64,000 bases of DNA from CAWGQN01 sp963824885. GTDB lineage: Bacteria > Actinomycetota > Actinomycetes > Actinomycetales > Microbacteriaceae. The position numbers and the translations under genes are program-made. Below, one piece after another: positions 8,620 to 16,312 of the stretch (within the stretch, counting starts at the first letter, position 1; every line of letters begins with the position of its first letter). Where the stretch lies: assembly GCA_963824885.1 (NCBI GenBank), contig CAWGQN010000002.1:186001-250000 (forward strand), given 5' to 3'. A model generated the notes under the pieces. The model was not told the DNA's origin and made no database searches. It was given only the letters and a program-made list of their open reading frames with translations.

Positions 8620-10158
8620 GTGGCCACCACGATTCTCGAGATGCGGGGCATCACCAAGTCTTTTCCGGGTGTGAGAGCGCTCGACGATGTGACCCTCGAC
8701 GTCGCGCGCGGTGAAATCCACGCGATATGTGGTGAAAACGGCGCCGGCAAGTCGACCCTCATGAAAATCTTGAGCGGTGTTTATCCGCGTGGGACGTATT
8801 GCGGCGATGTCGTCTTCGAAAACAAAGAAATGGGATTTCGAAATATTCGAGACAGTGAAGCCGCTGGCATTGTCATCATTCACCAGGAATTGGCGCTGAG
8901 TCCGTTCTTGTCGATTGCCGAAAACATTTTCCTCAATAATGAAATTCGTGGTTTCGGCGGACTCATCAACTGGAACGTCACAAATCTCGAGGCGGCCGCG
9001 CTTCTTTCGCGCGTGGGGCTTCGTGAGAACCCGACGACGCCGATTCTCGAATTGGGTGTTGGCCAACAGCAACTCGTCGAGATCGCTAAGGCGCTCTCGA
9101 AGCGTGTCAAGCTGCTCATTCTCGACGAACCGACGGCGGCGCTCAACGACGACGATTCCGACCACTTGCTCGATCTCATCGTGCGCTTAAAGGATCACGG
9201 CATAACGTCAATCATCATTAGCCACAAACTCAACGAGATACAGAAAATCGCCGATTCGGTAACCGTGCTTCGCGACGGCGCCGTGATTGAGACAATCGCC
9301 AATAAAGATGTCACGGAAGATCGGATCATTCGAGGAATGGTGGGCCGTGATTTAGAGAGTCGCTATCCCGAGCGCACTCCAAACATTGGCACCGAGCTCC
9401 TTCGCGTCAAAGACTGGACCGTTCATCATCCGCGCGATGCGAACCGGGTCGTTGTCGACCACGTGAACGTGTCAGTTCGCCGCGGCGAGATTGTCGGCAT
9501 TGCCGGGCTCATGGGGGCCGGACGAACGGAATTCGCGATGAGTGTATTCGGTCGTTCGTACGGCAGTCGTATCTCGGGCACCGTCTACAAAGAAGGCGTC
9601 GCGATCAAAACCCGCACCGTGCCCGAAGCGATTGCCAACGGTCTCGCTTACGTAACCGAAGATCGAAAGCGTTTCGGTTTGAATCTCATCGACAACATCA
9701 AACGAAACATCACCGTGGCGTCGCTTCACAAGGTGCGGAAGCGCGGATTGGTTGACGAGAAAAAAGAGTTTTCAATCGCCGAAGGTTTTCGCACGAGCAT
9801 GGGAATCAAAGCCCCGTCTGTTCTCGCGACGACCGGAAAACTGAGCGGTGGCAACCAACAAAAGGTCGTGTTGAGCAAGTGGATCTACTCCGACCCCGAC
9901 GTGCTTTTTCTCGACGAACCCACGCGTGGTATCGACGTCTGTGCCAAATACGAGATCTACGCACTCATTAATGCGCTCGCCGACCAAGGCAAGGGGATCA
10001 TTGTCATTTCGTCGGAACTGCCGGAACTCATCGGCATGTGTGATCGAATCTACACGCTAGCCGAAGGCACGATCACGGGAGAGCTCCGAGCGGTCGACGC
10101 AACTCCAGAAGCACTCATTAAGTACATGACAATGGCAAAGCCATCCACCGCCGCTTGA
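8620..10158 (+). CDS. gguA: Sugar ABC transporter ATPase with two nucleotide-binding domains (GguA/MmsA type)
   Basis: 512 residues, GTG 8620 with AGGGAGA upstream. Two ATPase domains in one chain, as in monosaccharide importers of the CUT2 class. Domain 1: Walker A GENGAGKST (about 38-46), signature LGVGQQQLVEIAKAL, Walker B LLILDEPTAAL. Domain 2: degenerate Walker A GLMGAGRTE, signature LSGGNQQKVVLSKW, Walker B VLFLDEPTRGID. It energises uptake with the ChvE-like protein and the following permease. Confidence 0.93.
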   Translation: MATTILEMRGITKSFPGVRALDDVTLDVARGEIHAICGENGAGKSTLMKILSGVYPRGTYCGDVVFENKEMGFRNIRDSEAAGIVIIHQELALSPFLSIAENIFLNNEIRGFGGLINWNVTNLEAAALLSRVGLRENPTTPILELGVGQQQLVEIAKALSKRVKLLILDEPTAALNDDDSDHLLDLIVRLKDHGITSIIISHKLNEIQKIADSVTVLRDGAVIETIANKDVTEDRIIRGMVGRDLESRYPERTPNIGTELLRVKDWTVHHPRDANRVVVDHVNVSVRRGEIVGIAGLMGAGRTEFAMSVFGRSYGSRISGTVYKEGVAIKTRTVPEAIANGLAYVTEDRKRFGLNLIDNIKRNITVASLHKVRKRGLVDEKKEFSIAEGFRTSMGIKAPSVLATTGKLSGGNQQKVVLSKWIYSDPDVLFLDEPTRGIDVCAKYEIYALINALADQGKGIIVISSELPELIGMCDRIYTLAEGTITGELRAVDATPEALIKYMTMAKPSTAA

Positions 10159-10200
10159 CCACACGATCAACTGTTCGTCACCAAGGAGAAACCCACCATA

Positions 10201-11442
10201 ATGCCCGAACTCGAAACTGCTCCAGCCAAAAAATCGGCGGCTCGAGAGCACATCAACCTGATCGCCCCAATTCTCTCGTCAAGGTTCGGCACTTTTATTT
10301 CCGACATCGGCAAGAACGGAATTTTTATCGCCCTTATTGTCGTGGTCGTGTTCTTCGAGGTGCTCACCGACGGAGTACTCTTGCGCCCGCAAAACGTGAC
10401 TAATCTCATCGTTCAGAACGGCTACATTCTTATTCTGGCCATCGGTATGGTGATGGTCATCGTCGCGGGTCACATCGACCTGTCGGTCGGATCAATCGCC
10501 GCTTTCATCGGTGCCGTGTCCGGCGTTTTCGCGGTCAACCTCGGATACCCGTGGTGGCTAGCCATCGTGCTCTCGCTCGTCATTGGAGCGCTCGTGGGCG
10601 CGTGGCAGGGTTTTTGGATCGCGTACGTGGGGATTCCCGCGTTCATTGTGACGCTCGCGGGAATGCTCATTTTTCGAGGACTCGCGCTCGCGGTGCTCGG
10701 CAACTCGAATATCGGCTCGTTTCCCGACGGCTACCGATCTCTCGGCAGCGGATTCGCACCGCGTCTTGCGGGACAAAATGCCGTTGACCCCCTGACGATC
10801 GGTGTGGCGATCATCGCGATTGTGTTTCTCATTGTTCACCACGTGCGCGTGCGTCGCGGTCGCCACAGCTACGATCAGGCCGTCGACCCGATTGCGTGGT
10901 TTGTTGCCAAGCTCGTCCTTGTCGTCGCGGGACTCGCGTGGTTCGCTTTTGCACTCGCGTCATTCAAGGGTCTCCCTGTTACGCTCCTCGTCCTCGCGCT
11001 TCTCGTGTTGATTTACGGCATAGTGATGAACCGCTCGGTATTCGGGCGTCATATTTATGCCATTGGAGGCAACCGGCAGGCAGCCGAATTATCGGGCATC
11101 AAGGCACGCTCCGTCACGTTTTGGCTGTTTGTGAACATGGGAGTGCTTGCCGCACTTGCGGGACTCGTTTTCACGGCGCGTTTGAACCTTGCGGGTCCCA
11201 AAGCGGGAGACGGATTTGAACTGGAGGCCATCTCGGCCGCCTTTATTGGCGGCGCCGCTGTTCAGGGCGGCGTGGGGACAATTAGCGGTGCAATTATTGG
11301 GGGCCTCATCATTGGGGTGCTCAACAACGGGATGTCGATCCTCAATATTGGGATTGAATGGCAACAGGCTGTCAAGGGCCTTGTGCTCTTGCTCGCGGTC
11401 GCGTTTGATGTCTATAACAAGCGCCGCTCGGGCGGACGCTGA
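10201..11442 (+). CDS. gguB: Sugar ABC transporter permease (GguB/XylH type)
   Basis: 413 residues, ATG 10201 with AAGGAGA. Polytopic membrane protein of the BPD_transp_2 family: LIVQNGYILILAIGMVMVIVAGHIDLSVGS is the typical start (the IDLSVGS motif), followed by AFIVTLAGMLIFRGLA and GGAAVQGGVGTISGAIIGGL near the end. The central insertion of about 100 residues is typical of the XylH/GguB branch with extra helices. It forms the channel for the binding protein and ATPase encoded upstream; probably imports L-arabinose. Confidence 0.92.
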   Translation: MPELETAPAKKSAAREHINLIAPILSSRFGTFISDIGKNGIFIALIVVVVFFEVLTDGVLLRPQNVTNLIVQNGYILILAIGMVMVIVAGHIDLSVGSIAAFIGAVSGVFAVNLGYPWWLAIVLSLVIGALVGAWQGFWIAYVGIPAFIVTLAGMLIFRGLALAVLGNSNIGSFPDGYRSLGSGFAPRLAGQNAVDPLTIGVAIIAIVFLIVHHVRVRRGRHSYDQAVDPIAWFVAKLVLVVAGLAWFAFALASFKGLPVTLLVLALLVLIYGIVMNRSVFGRHIYAIGGNRQAAELSGIKARSVTFWLFVNMGVLAALAGLVFTARLNLAGPKAGDGFELEAISAAFIGGAAVQGGVGTISGAIIGGLIIGVLNNGMSILNIGIEWQQAVKGLVLLLAVAFDVYNKRRSGGR

Positions 11443-11528
11443 CGAATCGGCGCACCGCTGTCGGTCGTTGGGGTGCGGGAGGGGTAGATTGCTGTTCGCG
11501 TTCAGTGCGTGCGCGAGAGGAAGAAAAA

Positions 11529-11582
11529 GTGAAAAGACTCGGTGACGGCGATCCGCGTAGCTCGCGGCGATCACGGCAATGA
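11529..11582 (+). CDS. Possible 17-codon leader peptide coupled to the flippase gene
   Basis: GTG 11529 follows a strong GAGAGGAAG six to fourteen bases upstream and encodes a short basic peptide (VKRLGDGDPRSSRRSRQ). Its TGA overlaps the ATG of the next gene (ATGA at 11579), which itself lacks a visible ribosome-binding site. This fits translational coupling, but a chance ORF cannot be excluded. Confidence 0.3.
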   Translation: MKRLGDGDPRSSRRSRQ

Positions 11583-13177
11583 CGTCCGCGCGATCTGCGA
11601 AGGCTATGGCTCTCGCAACGCTCACGTCTCGTGCCTTGGGGTTTGTCAAGGCGATTTTGTTAGTCGCCGCTATTGGTGGCACGAGCCAGGGGGTCGGCGG
11701 GCAGGTTTTCGAGGTCGCGAATTCCGTGCCGATGTACCTGTATAGCCTCATTGCCGGTGGGGTTCTCGGGGCAATCCTCGTTCCTCAAATTGTCGCGGCG
11801 CTCCACGAGGGACGCGACGGGCGTGAGCGGCTTGATCGACTCTTGACGGTGACCGTCATTATTGGTGCACTCATCACCCTCTGTGCAACGCTCGCCGCGC
11901 CAATCCTCGTGTGGCTTTACGCGGCTCAGTGGCCGACTCAGTGGCTTGGGTTGGCGACAATCATGGCGTATTGGTGTATTCCCCAGGTTTTCTTTTTCAT
12001 TGTCTACGCCGTTATCGCACAAATGCTCAACGCTCGCGAGGTTTTCGGATTGCCGGCGTGGGCTCCGGCGCTCTCGAACGTCGTGGCGATCATTGGCATC
12101 GGCGCTTTTATAGTGTTTTTGCCGTCTGGCCTGGGCACCGTCGAATCGTGGAACCCGTCCATGGTCGCCGTTCTTTGCGGCACCGCGACACTGGGGGTGG
12201 TCCTTCAAGCGGTCATTCTCGTGCGGCCACTCAAGAACGCCGGTTTTCATTTTCGAGTTCGCTGGGGCGTCAAGGGTCTCGGGCACATGTCTCACGTGGC
12301 ATTCTGGGCGTTCCTTGGCGTGGCGTGCGGTCAAATCGCGTATCTGGCGGTCTCGAATGTGGCCGCCAACGCCGGCCAAACGCTCAATGGACTCCAGATC
12401 GACGGCCCCAGTATCAACTCACTTTCGTATGCCTATTTATTAGTGCTTGTTCCGCACGCTGTTGCGACGGTTTCATTGGCGACGGCCATGTTTACGAGGA
12501 TGAGTCGCGCTTCGCATGTGGGAGACTACGTCGAGGTTGATCGAAACGTTCGCCGAACGAACGCGATGGTCATGTACGTGACTTTCGGTGTCACCGCCGT
12601 ATTTTTTGTCGCGGGGCCGCTCATTACCCAGGTTTTGTGGCAAAAGCCGGTGATCGGCACCGTCGTTCAACCGCTCGCTCTCGGTCTCGTCGGCTTCGGT
12701 GGCTCGTATGTTCTAGGCCGGGCATCGTATGCCATGAAAGACGCGATTAGTCCGTTTATCACGCAAGCGCTCATGGCCGTCGTGAGCGCGGTCGGGACGA
12801 TTCTTGTCGGAGTGATGCTACCGCCCGAACGAGTGGTGCTCGGCGTTGCCGCTGCGATCTCCGTCTCAAACCTCGTCGGTTGGGGCGCGGCACACGTGTT
12901 ATTCGTTCGGCGGCTTCGCACGAAGGCGCCTCTCGATTTTGAGCACAAGCGGTCTCGGCCACGGGGAATGGCGGTGTATGTGCGCTTGGTCATCGCGGCC
13001 GCACTCGCGTGTGTGATTGGATACGTCGTGGCCCACGTTGTCGAGTCCGCGTCTCTCAACGCTTTTGTGTCAACGGTGATCGTTGTTGGAACTGTCGGCC
13101 TGATCTACTGCGCGGGGGCGTGGGTGCTCGGTGATCGTCACTTGGGCGAAGTCGCGAGGGCGGTGCATTCGCGATGA
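11579..13177 (+). CDS. murJ: MurJ/MviN-family lipid flippase
   Basis: 532 residues, polytopic membrane protein of the MOP exporter superfamily. The N-terminus (MALATLTSRALGFVKAILLVAAIG) and the segment YLYSLIAGGVLGAILVPQIV are typical of MurJ, which flips lipid II across the inner membrane for cell-wall synthesis. Later features: WALGxxxxQxxY-like FWAFLGVACGQIAYLAVSN, YLLVLVPHAVATVSLATAMFTRMS, and DYVEVDRNVRRT before helix 10, all usual for actinobacterial MurJ paralogs. The start lacks a clear ribosome-binding site and overlaps a short upstream frame. It could alternatively flip another undecaprenyl-linked product; no polysaccharide genes are adjacent. Confidence 0.85.
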   Translation: MTSARSAKAMALATLTSRALGFVKAILLVAAIGGTSQGVGGQVFEVANSVPMYLYSLIAGGVLGAILVPQIVAALHEGRDGRERLDRLLTVTVIIGALITLCATLAAPILVWLYAAQWPTQWLGLATIMAYWCIPQVFFFIVYAVIAQMLNAREVFGLPAWAPALSNVVAIIGIGAFIVFLPSGLGTVESWNPSMVAVLCGTATLGVVLQAVILVRPLKNAGFHFRVRWGVKGLGHMSHVAFWAFLGVACGQIAYLAVSNVAANAGQTLNGLQIDGPSINSLSYAYLLVLVPHAVATVSLATAMFTRMSRASHVGDYVEVDRNVRRTNAMVMYVTFGVTAVFFVAGPLITQVLWQKPVIGTVVQPLALGLVGFGGSYVLGRASYAMKDAISPFITQALMAVVSAVGTILVGVMLPPERVVLGVAAAISVSNLVGWGAAHVLFVRRLRTKAPLDFEHKRSRPRGMAVYVRLVIAAALACVIGYVVAHVVESASLNAFVSTVIVVGTVGLIYCAGAWVLGDRHLGEVARAVHSR

Positions 13178-13265
13178 TTCTGGACTCGAATTCCTTTCCC
13201 ATTTTCTGTCAGGCGTGCGGCAGAGCTTCGGGTGTGGCGTCGGTGCCGACAGATACTGTCTAGGT

Positions 13266-14558
13266 ATGATGCAGAAGGCTCTCGGACGTCCCCTAGCCGT
13301 TGACTTGTTCGCGGGAGCTGGCGGGCTCTCCCTGGGCTTCGAACAGGCGGGCTACGACATCGCGGCGGCAGTCGAGCACGACCCGATTCACGCCGCCGTG
13401 CACGAGTACAACTACCCGTACTCGACCGCCTTCTGCCGCGATGTGGCAACCATCACGGGAGACGAGATTCGAGCGAGGTCGAGCATCGGGGATACGGAGA
13501 TTCATGTTGTCGCTGGTGGGCCGCCATGTCAAGGAATCTCTATGATCGGTAAGCGAGCAATTGAGGACCCTCGCAATGTCCTGCTCAAACAGTTCGCGCG
13601 GCTCGTGAAGGATCTCCAACCTCGCTACTTCGTGATGGAGAACGTGGCGGGTTTGACTGTGGGATCGCACAGGCACCTGCTTGACGAAGTTGTCGAGATC
13701 ATGGGCGATTCGGGCTACAGCGTGGTTCTTCCGTATCGTGTGCTGCAGGCCGCTGATTTCGGAACTCCGCAGTCTCGCCGACGGCTGATTCTTTTAGGTG
13801 CGCGTGCTCACGCGCCGCTTCCGTTCTACCCGACACCCACGCACTCTCCGCGCACGATTAGGGGAAGCGTACCGACCTCCGGCGAATTGCCACTCGGGCC
13901 GAGTGTGTGGGACGCGCTCGCCGACCTTTCGGATGCCGAAGCCTTCGATGCGCTACTCGGCTCCGATGAAACCCCCGCCGAGTACGGTTTCCCGTCCGCA
14001 TATGCCGCACCGCTTCGAGGCGCGGTGAAGGACATTGAGGATTTCTCACACCCTAGGGTGTTCGATTCGAGCGTGCTGACATCCTCTGCACGTACCGCTC
14101 ACACCGCTGTTTCCGTTGCTCGGTTTGCCGCAACGAAACAGGGAACGACGGAAGCCGTCTCACGCTTCCTCCGACTGCACCCTGAAGGCGTGAGTAACAC
14201 ACTTCGGGCAGGGACAGCGGCAGATCGAGGAGCGTACACCGCACCAAGACCGATTCACCCAACCTATCCTCGAGTGATCACAGTTCGTGAGGCAGCGCGA
14301 CTCCATGGCTATCCTGATTGGTTCCGCTTCCACGTCACGAAGTGGAATGGCTTCCGCGAGATCGGTAATAGTGTTCCCGCGAGACTCGGTCGAGCAGTAG
14401 CTTCGGCCCTGCTCCGTGCGGACAATCTGACGCCTACCCATGGCTCGGAAGTAGTTCCCGGGTCGAAGCAGCTCCTGCACTTCACGTCGACGGAAGCCGA
14501 GCGACACTTCGGCATTGCTGAACGGGTTATTCCGCAGCGTGAACGGAAGGTGAGCTAG
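13266..14558 (+). CDS. DNA (cytosine-5-)-methyltransferase
   Basis: 430 residues from ATG 13266 (ATG 13269 is equally possible). Ordered C5-methyltransferase motifs: I, VDLFAGAGGLSLGFEQAG (12-29, SAM binding); IV, GGPPCQGIS (84-92, catalytic Cys88); VI, FVMENVAGL; VIII, GTPQSRRRLILLGA; then a variable target-recognition region of about 170 residues; IX/X, LHGYPDWFRF and IGNSVPARLGRAVASALL. The gene starts very close behind its putative promoter and may be leaderless. It is followed five bases later by a gene with nuclease-like features, so a type II restriction-modification pair is likely. Its wording is less GCG-rich than its neighbours, consistent with acquisition. The target sequence cannot be told. 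Confidence 0.93.
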   Translation: MMQKALGRPLAVDLFAGAGGLSLGFEQAGYDIAAAVEHDPIHAAVHEYNYPYSTAFCRDVATITGDEIRARSSIGDTEIHVVAGGPPCQGISMIGKRAIEDPRNVLLKQFARLVKDLQPRYFVMENVAGLTVGSHRHLLDEVVEIMGDSGYSVVLPYRVLQAADFGTPQSRRRLILLGARAHAPLPFYPTPTHSPRTIRGSVPTSGELPLGPSVWDALADLSDAEAFDALLGSDETPAEYGFPSAYAAPLRGAVKDIEDFSHPRVFDSSVLTSSARTAHTAVSVARFAATKQGTTEAVSRFLRLHPEGVSNTLRAGTAADRGAYTAPRPIHPTYPRVITVREAARLHGYPDWFRFHVTKWNGFREIGNSVPARLGRAVASALLRADNLTPTHGSEVVPGSKQLLHFTSTEAERHFGIAERVIPQRERKVS

Positions 14559-14563
14559 AGGTC

Positions 14564-15373
14564 GTGCCAGCTGGTAAAAAGGAGAACCGCTACTCACAGA
14601 TCCTCGCTCTCGTGTTCGAAGCTGGATACAAGCCGGACGCGACAGAGGTTACATTCGCTCGTACAGATTTAGAACACGCTGCGGGCGCGATTGGCATTGA
14701 CCTGCCAAAGAACCTCGGCGATCTGATCTATTCTTTCCGCTTTCGATATCCGCTTCCTCAGGCCATCATCAATCAAGCTCCCGAGGGGCACGAGTGGATT
14801 ATCCGAGGTGCTGGACGAGCGCAGTACAGCTTTGTCGCTGTTCCCAATCAGGTACGAGTACGTCCCCGAGAAGGCCTTCTCACCACCAAGATTCCGGACG
14901 CGACGCCGGAGATAATCCGGGCAACAGCACTCGGTGATGAGCAAGCGCTCCTTGCTCTTGTCCGGTATAATCGGCTACTCGATGTGTTCCTCGCGCTTAC
15001 GACCTACTCGCTACAAAATCATCTGCGGACAACCGTCAAAGGAATCGGCCAGGTGGAGGTCGATGAGGTCTACGTAGGCATTGATCGCCACGGTGTTCAA
15101 TACATCCTTCCGGTGCAAGCCAAATGTGGCACTGACGAAATCGGGCTTACACAGATCGAGCAAGACCTCGGAGTGTGCGCCGAGAAGTGGACGGAGATGG
15201 TCGCGAGACCTGTCGCGGTTCAGTTCACGGATGACGACAAGATCGCCATGTTCGAGTTGGGATTACAAGACAACCAGGTCGCCGTCATTCACGAGGCACA
15301 CTACCGGCTCGTATCATTCGCCGATATCACCGACAAAGATCGGACTCTCTGCCTGCGCTCACGCGACGTCTGA
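14564..15373 (+). CDS. Putative restriction endonuclease partner of the C5-methyltransferase
   Basis: 269 residues, GTG 14564 with AGAGG upstream, five bases after the methyltransferase stop. I do not recognise the family with certainty. Around residues 160-187 the sequence VEVDEVYVGIDRHG is followed by YILPVQAKCG, an acid / hydrophobic strand / (Q)xK arrangement like a PD-(D/E)XK nuclease core, with Asp near 165 and Lys near 187. The N-terminal part begins with a basic stretch (AGKKENRYSQILALVFEAGY) and includes a domain on DLPKNLGDLIYSFRFRY, possibly DNA-binding. Position directly behind a methyltransferase is the main argument. It could be another associated protein. Confidence 0.65.
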   Translation: MPAGKKENRYSQILALVFEAGYKPDATEVTFARTDLEHAAGAIGIDLPKNLGDLIYSFRFRYPLPQAIINQAPEGHEWIIRGAGRAQYSFVAVPNQVRVRPREGLLTTKIPDATPEIIRATALGDEQALLALVRYNRLLDVFLALTTYSLQNHLRTTVKGIGQVEVDEVYVGIDRHGVQYILPVQAKCGTDEIGLTQIEQDLGVCAEKWTEMVARPVAVQFTDDDKIAMFELGLQDNQVAVIHEAHYRLVSFADITDKDRTLCLRSRDV

Positions 15374-15398
15374 GTGATGCTCTGTGAATGGCGGGCGG

Positions 15399-15848
15399 TC
15401 ACCTTTTGGGGTGATTCTCGACCAAGTGGTGGTGAAGCTCGGACGTAAGGCGATGAATCTGCCTCGTCAGGTCGGTGTTCTCGTTGAGGAGCTTTTCCGA
15501 CGAGAGAAAGTCGTGGTCCGCTTTGGTCTGCTGGAACGCGGCTTGACGGTTTTGACCAATCATGACGAACGTCGAGAGAAAGATTGCCTCGAGCGAGACG
15601 ACGAGCGTCAACGTGGGCCACGGACTCGGCTCGACGACGATCATCCACACGGCAAAAACGGCAATGTGCATGTAGACGAACTTCATTGATCCGGCAAAAG
15701 CGGTGATCGCATCGGCAATGCGAAGTTGCACTCGCGCCGCGCGATGTTCTGCCTCTGTGAGAACGGAGGGATGGTGGGGCGCGTTTCGGGCCAAAAGACG
15801 ACGCGGCACAATTGTCGGTCTGCTGGACCCTCTCAAGCGATTGTTCAT
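15399..15848 (-). CDS. DUF1003 family membrane protein
   Basis: 149 residues from ATG 15848, preceded on its strand by GGAAAGGAA; an upstream ATG at 15905 would add 19 residues. The core AARVQLRIADAITAFAGSMKFVYMH, then two membrane segments (IAVFAVWMIVV and TLTLVVSLEAIFLSTFVMIGQNR) and a charged helix (KADHDFLSSEKLLNENTDLTRQI) are the standard DUF1003 pattern. The function of this family is not known. It is convergent with the endonuclease gene (26 bases between stops). Confidence 0.85.
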   Translation of the reverse strand: MNNRLRGSSRPTIVPRRLLARNAPHHPSVLTEAEHRAARVQLRIADAITAFAGSMKFVYMHIAVFAVWMIVVEPSPWPTLTLVVSLEAIFLSTFVMIGQNRQAAFQQTKADHDFLSSEKLLNENTDLTRQIHRLTSELHHHLVENHPKR

Positions 15849-16002
15849 GGCAATGACGGTTCCTTTCCGCTGTCGGCGCGCGTGCGGGTGCACGTGCACG
15901 CGCATTCGTGGTCAACGTTCACGTCCACAGAGCAAGTCTGAGGCGAGGCGGCTGAAAATTCGCTCACGGCGCGGCGTCACATCGGTCACGAGCGAGCAGA
16001 AA

Positions 16003-16090
16003 TGGCGGAGGATGGGGGATTCGAACCCCCGAGGGCTTTCACCCAACACGCTTTCCAAGCGTGCGCCATAGGCCACTAGGCGAATCCTCC
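16003..16090 (-). tRNA. tRNA-Ser (anticodon GGA)
   Basis: On the minus strand the acceptor GGAGGAT (16090-16084) pairs with ATCCTCC (16013-16007), followed by G and an encoded CCA (16003-16005). The anticodon arm reads GCTTGGAAAGC with GGA. A long variable arm precedes GGTTCGAATCC, as expected of a class II serine tRNA. Confidence 0.97.
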
Positions 16091-16193
16091 TGGCGGGCCG
16101 CTGGTTGATTGCGAATCGGCGCGACCCCACAGCATCTTACCCGTCGGGCGCCTCGCGCAGCTCCGCCGAGTTCGGTCGCGTAAGCTAAAGACC

Positions 16194-16281
16194 GGCTCCT
16201 CGCGTGACGCTATCTCGGCCAATTCCCCCAGGACGGAAACGAAGCAAGGGTAACCGGGCTCTGGCGGGTGCGCGAGGAGTC
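16194..16281 (+). ncRNA. ffs: Signal recognition particle RNA, small bacterial type
   Basis: The ends GGCTCCTCGCG and CGCGAGGAGTC pair over 11 bases. The apical domain contains CCCAGGACGGAAACGAAGCAAGGGTAACC in sequence pieces with the GGAA-type loop and the AGCA / AGG internal loop bound by Ffh, followed by GGGCTCTGGCGGG. Placement between a serine tRNA and dnaX is usual in this phylum. It acts with Ffh in co-translational membrane targeting. Confidence 0.88.
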
Positions 16282-16312
16282 TTTATGTTGTCGTGGCGGA
16301 TACGATTGGTGG

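Noticed and set aside
16268..16312. An earlier start for dnaX at 16268
   Set aside because: It would place coding sequence inside the SRP RNA; the family start is at GTG 16313.
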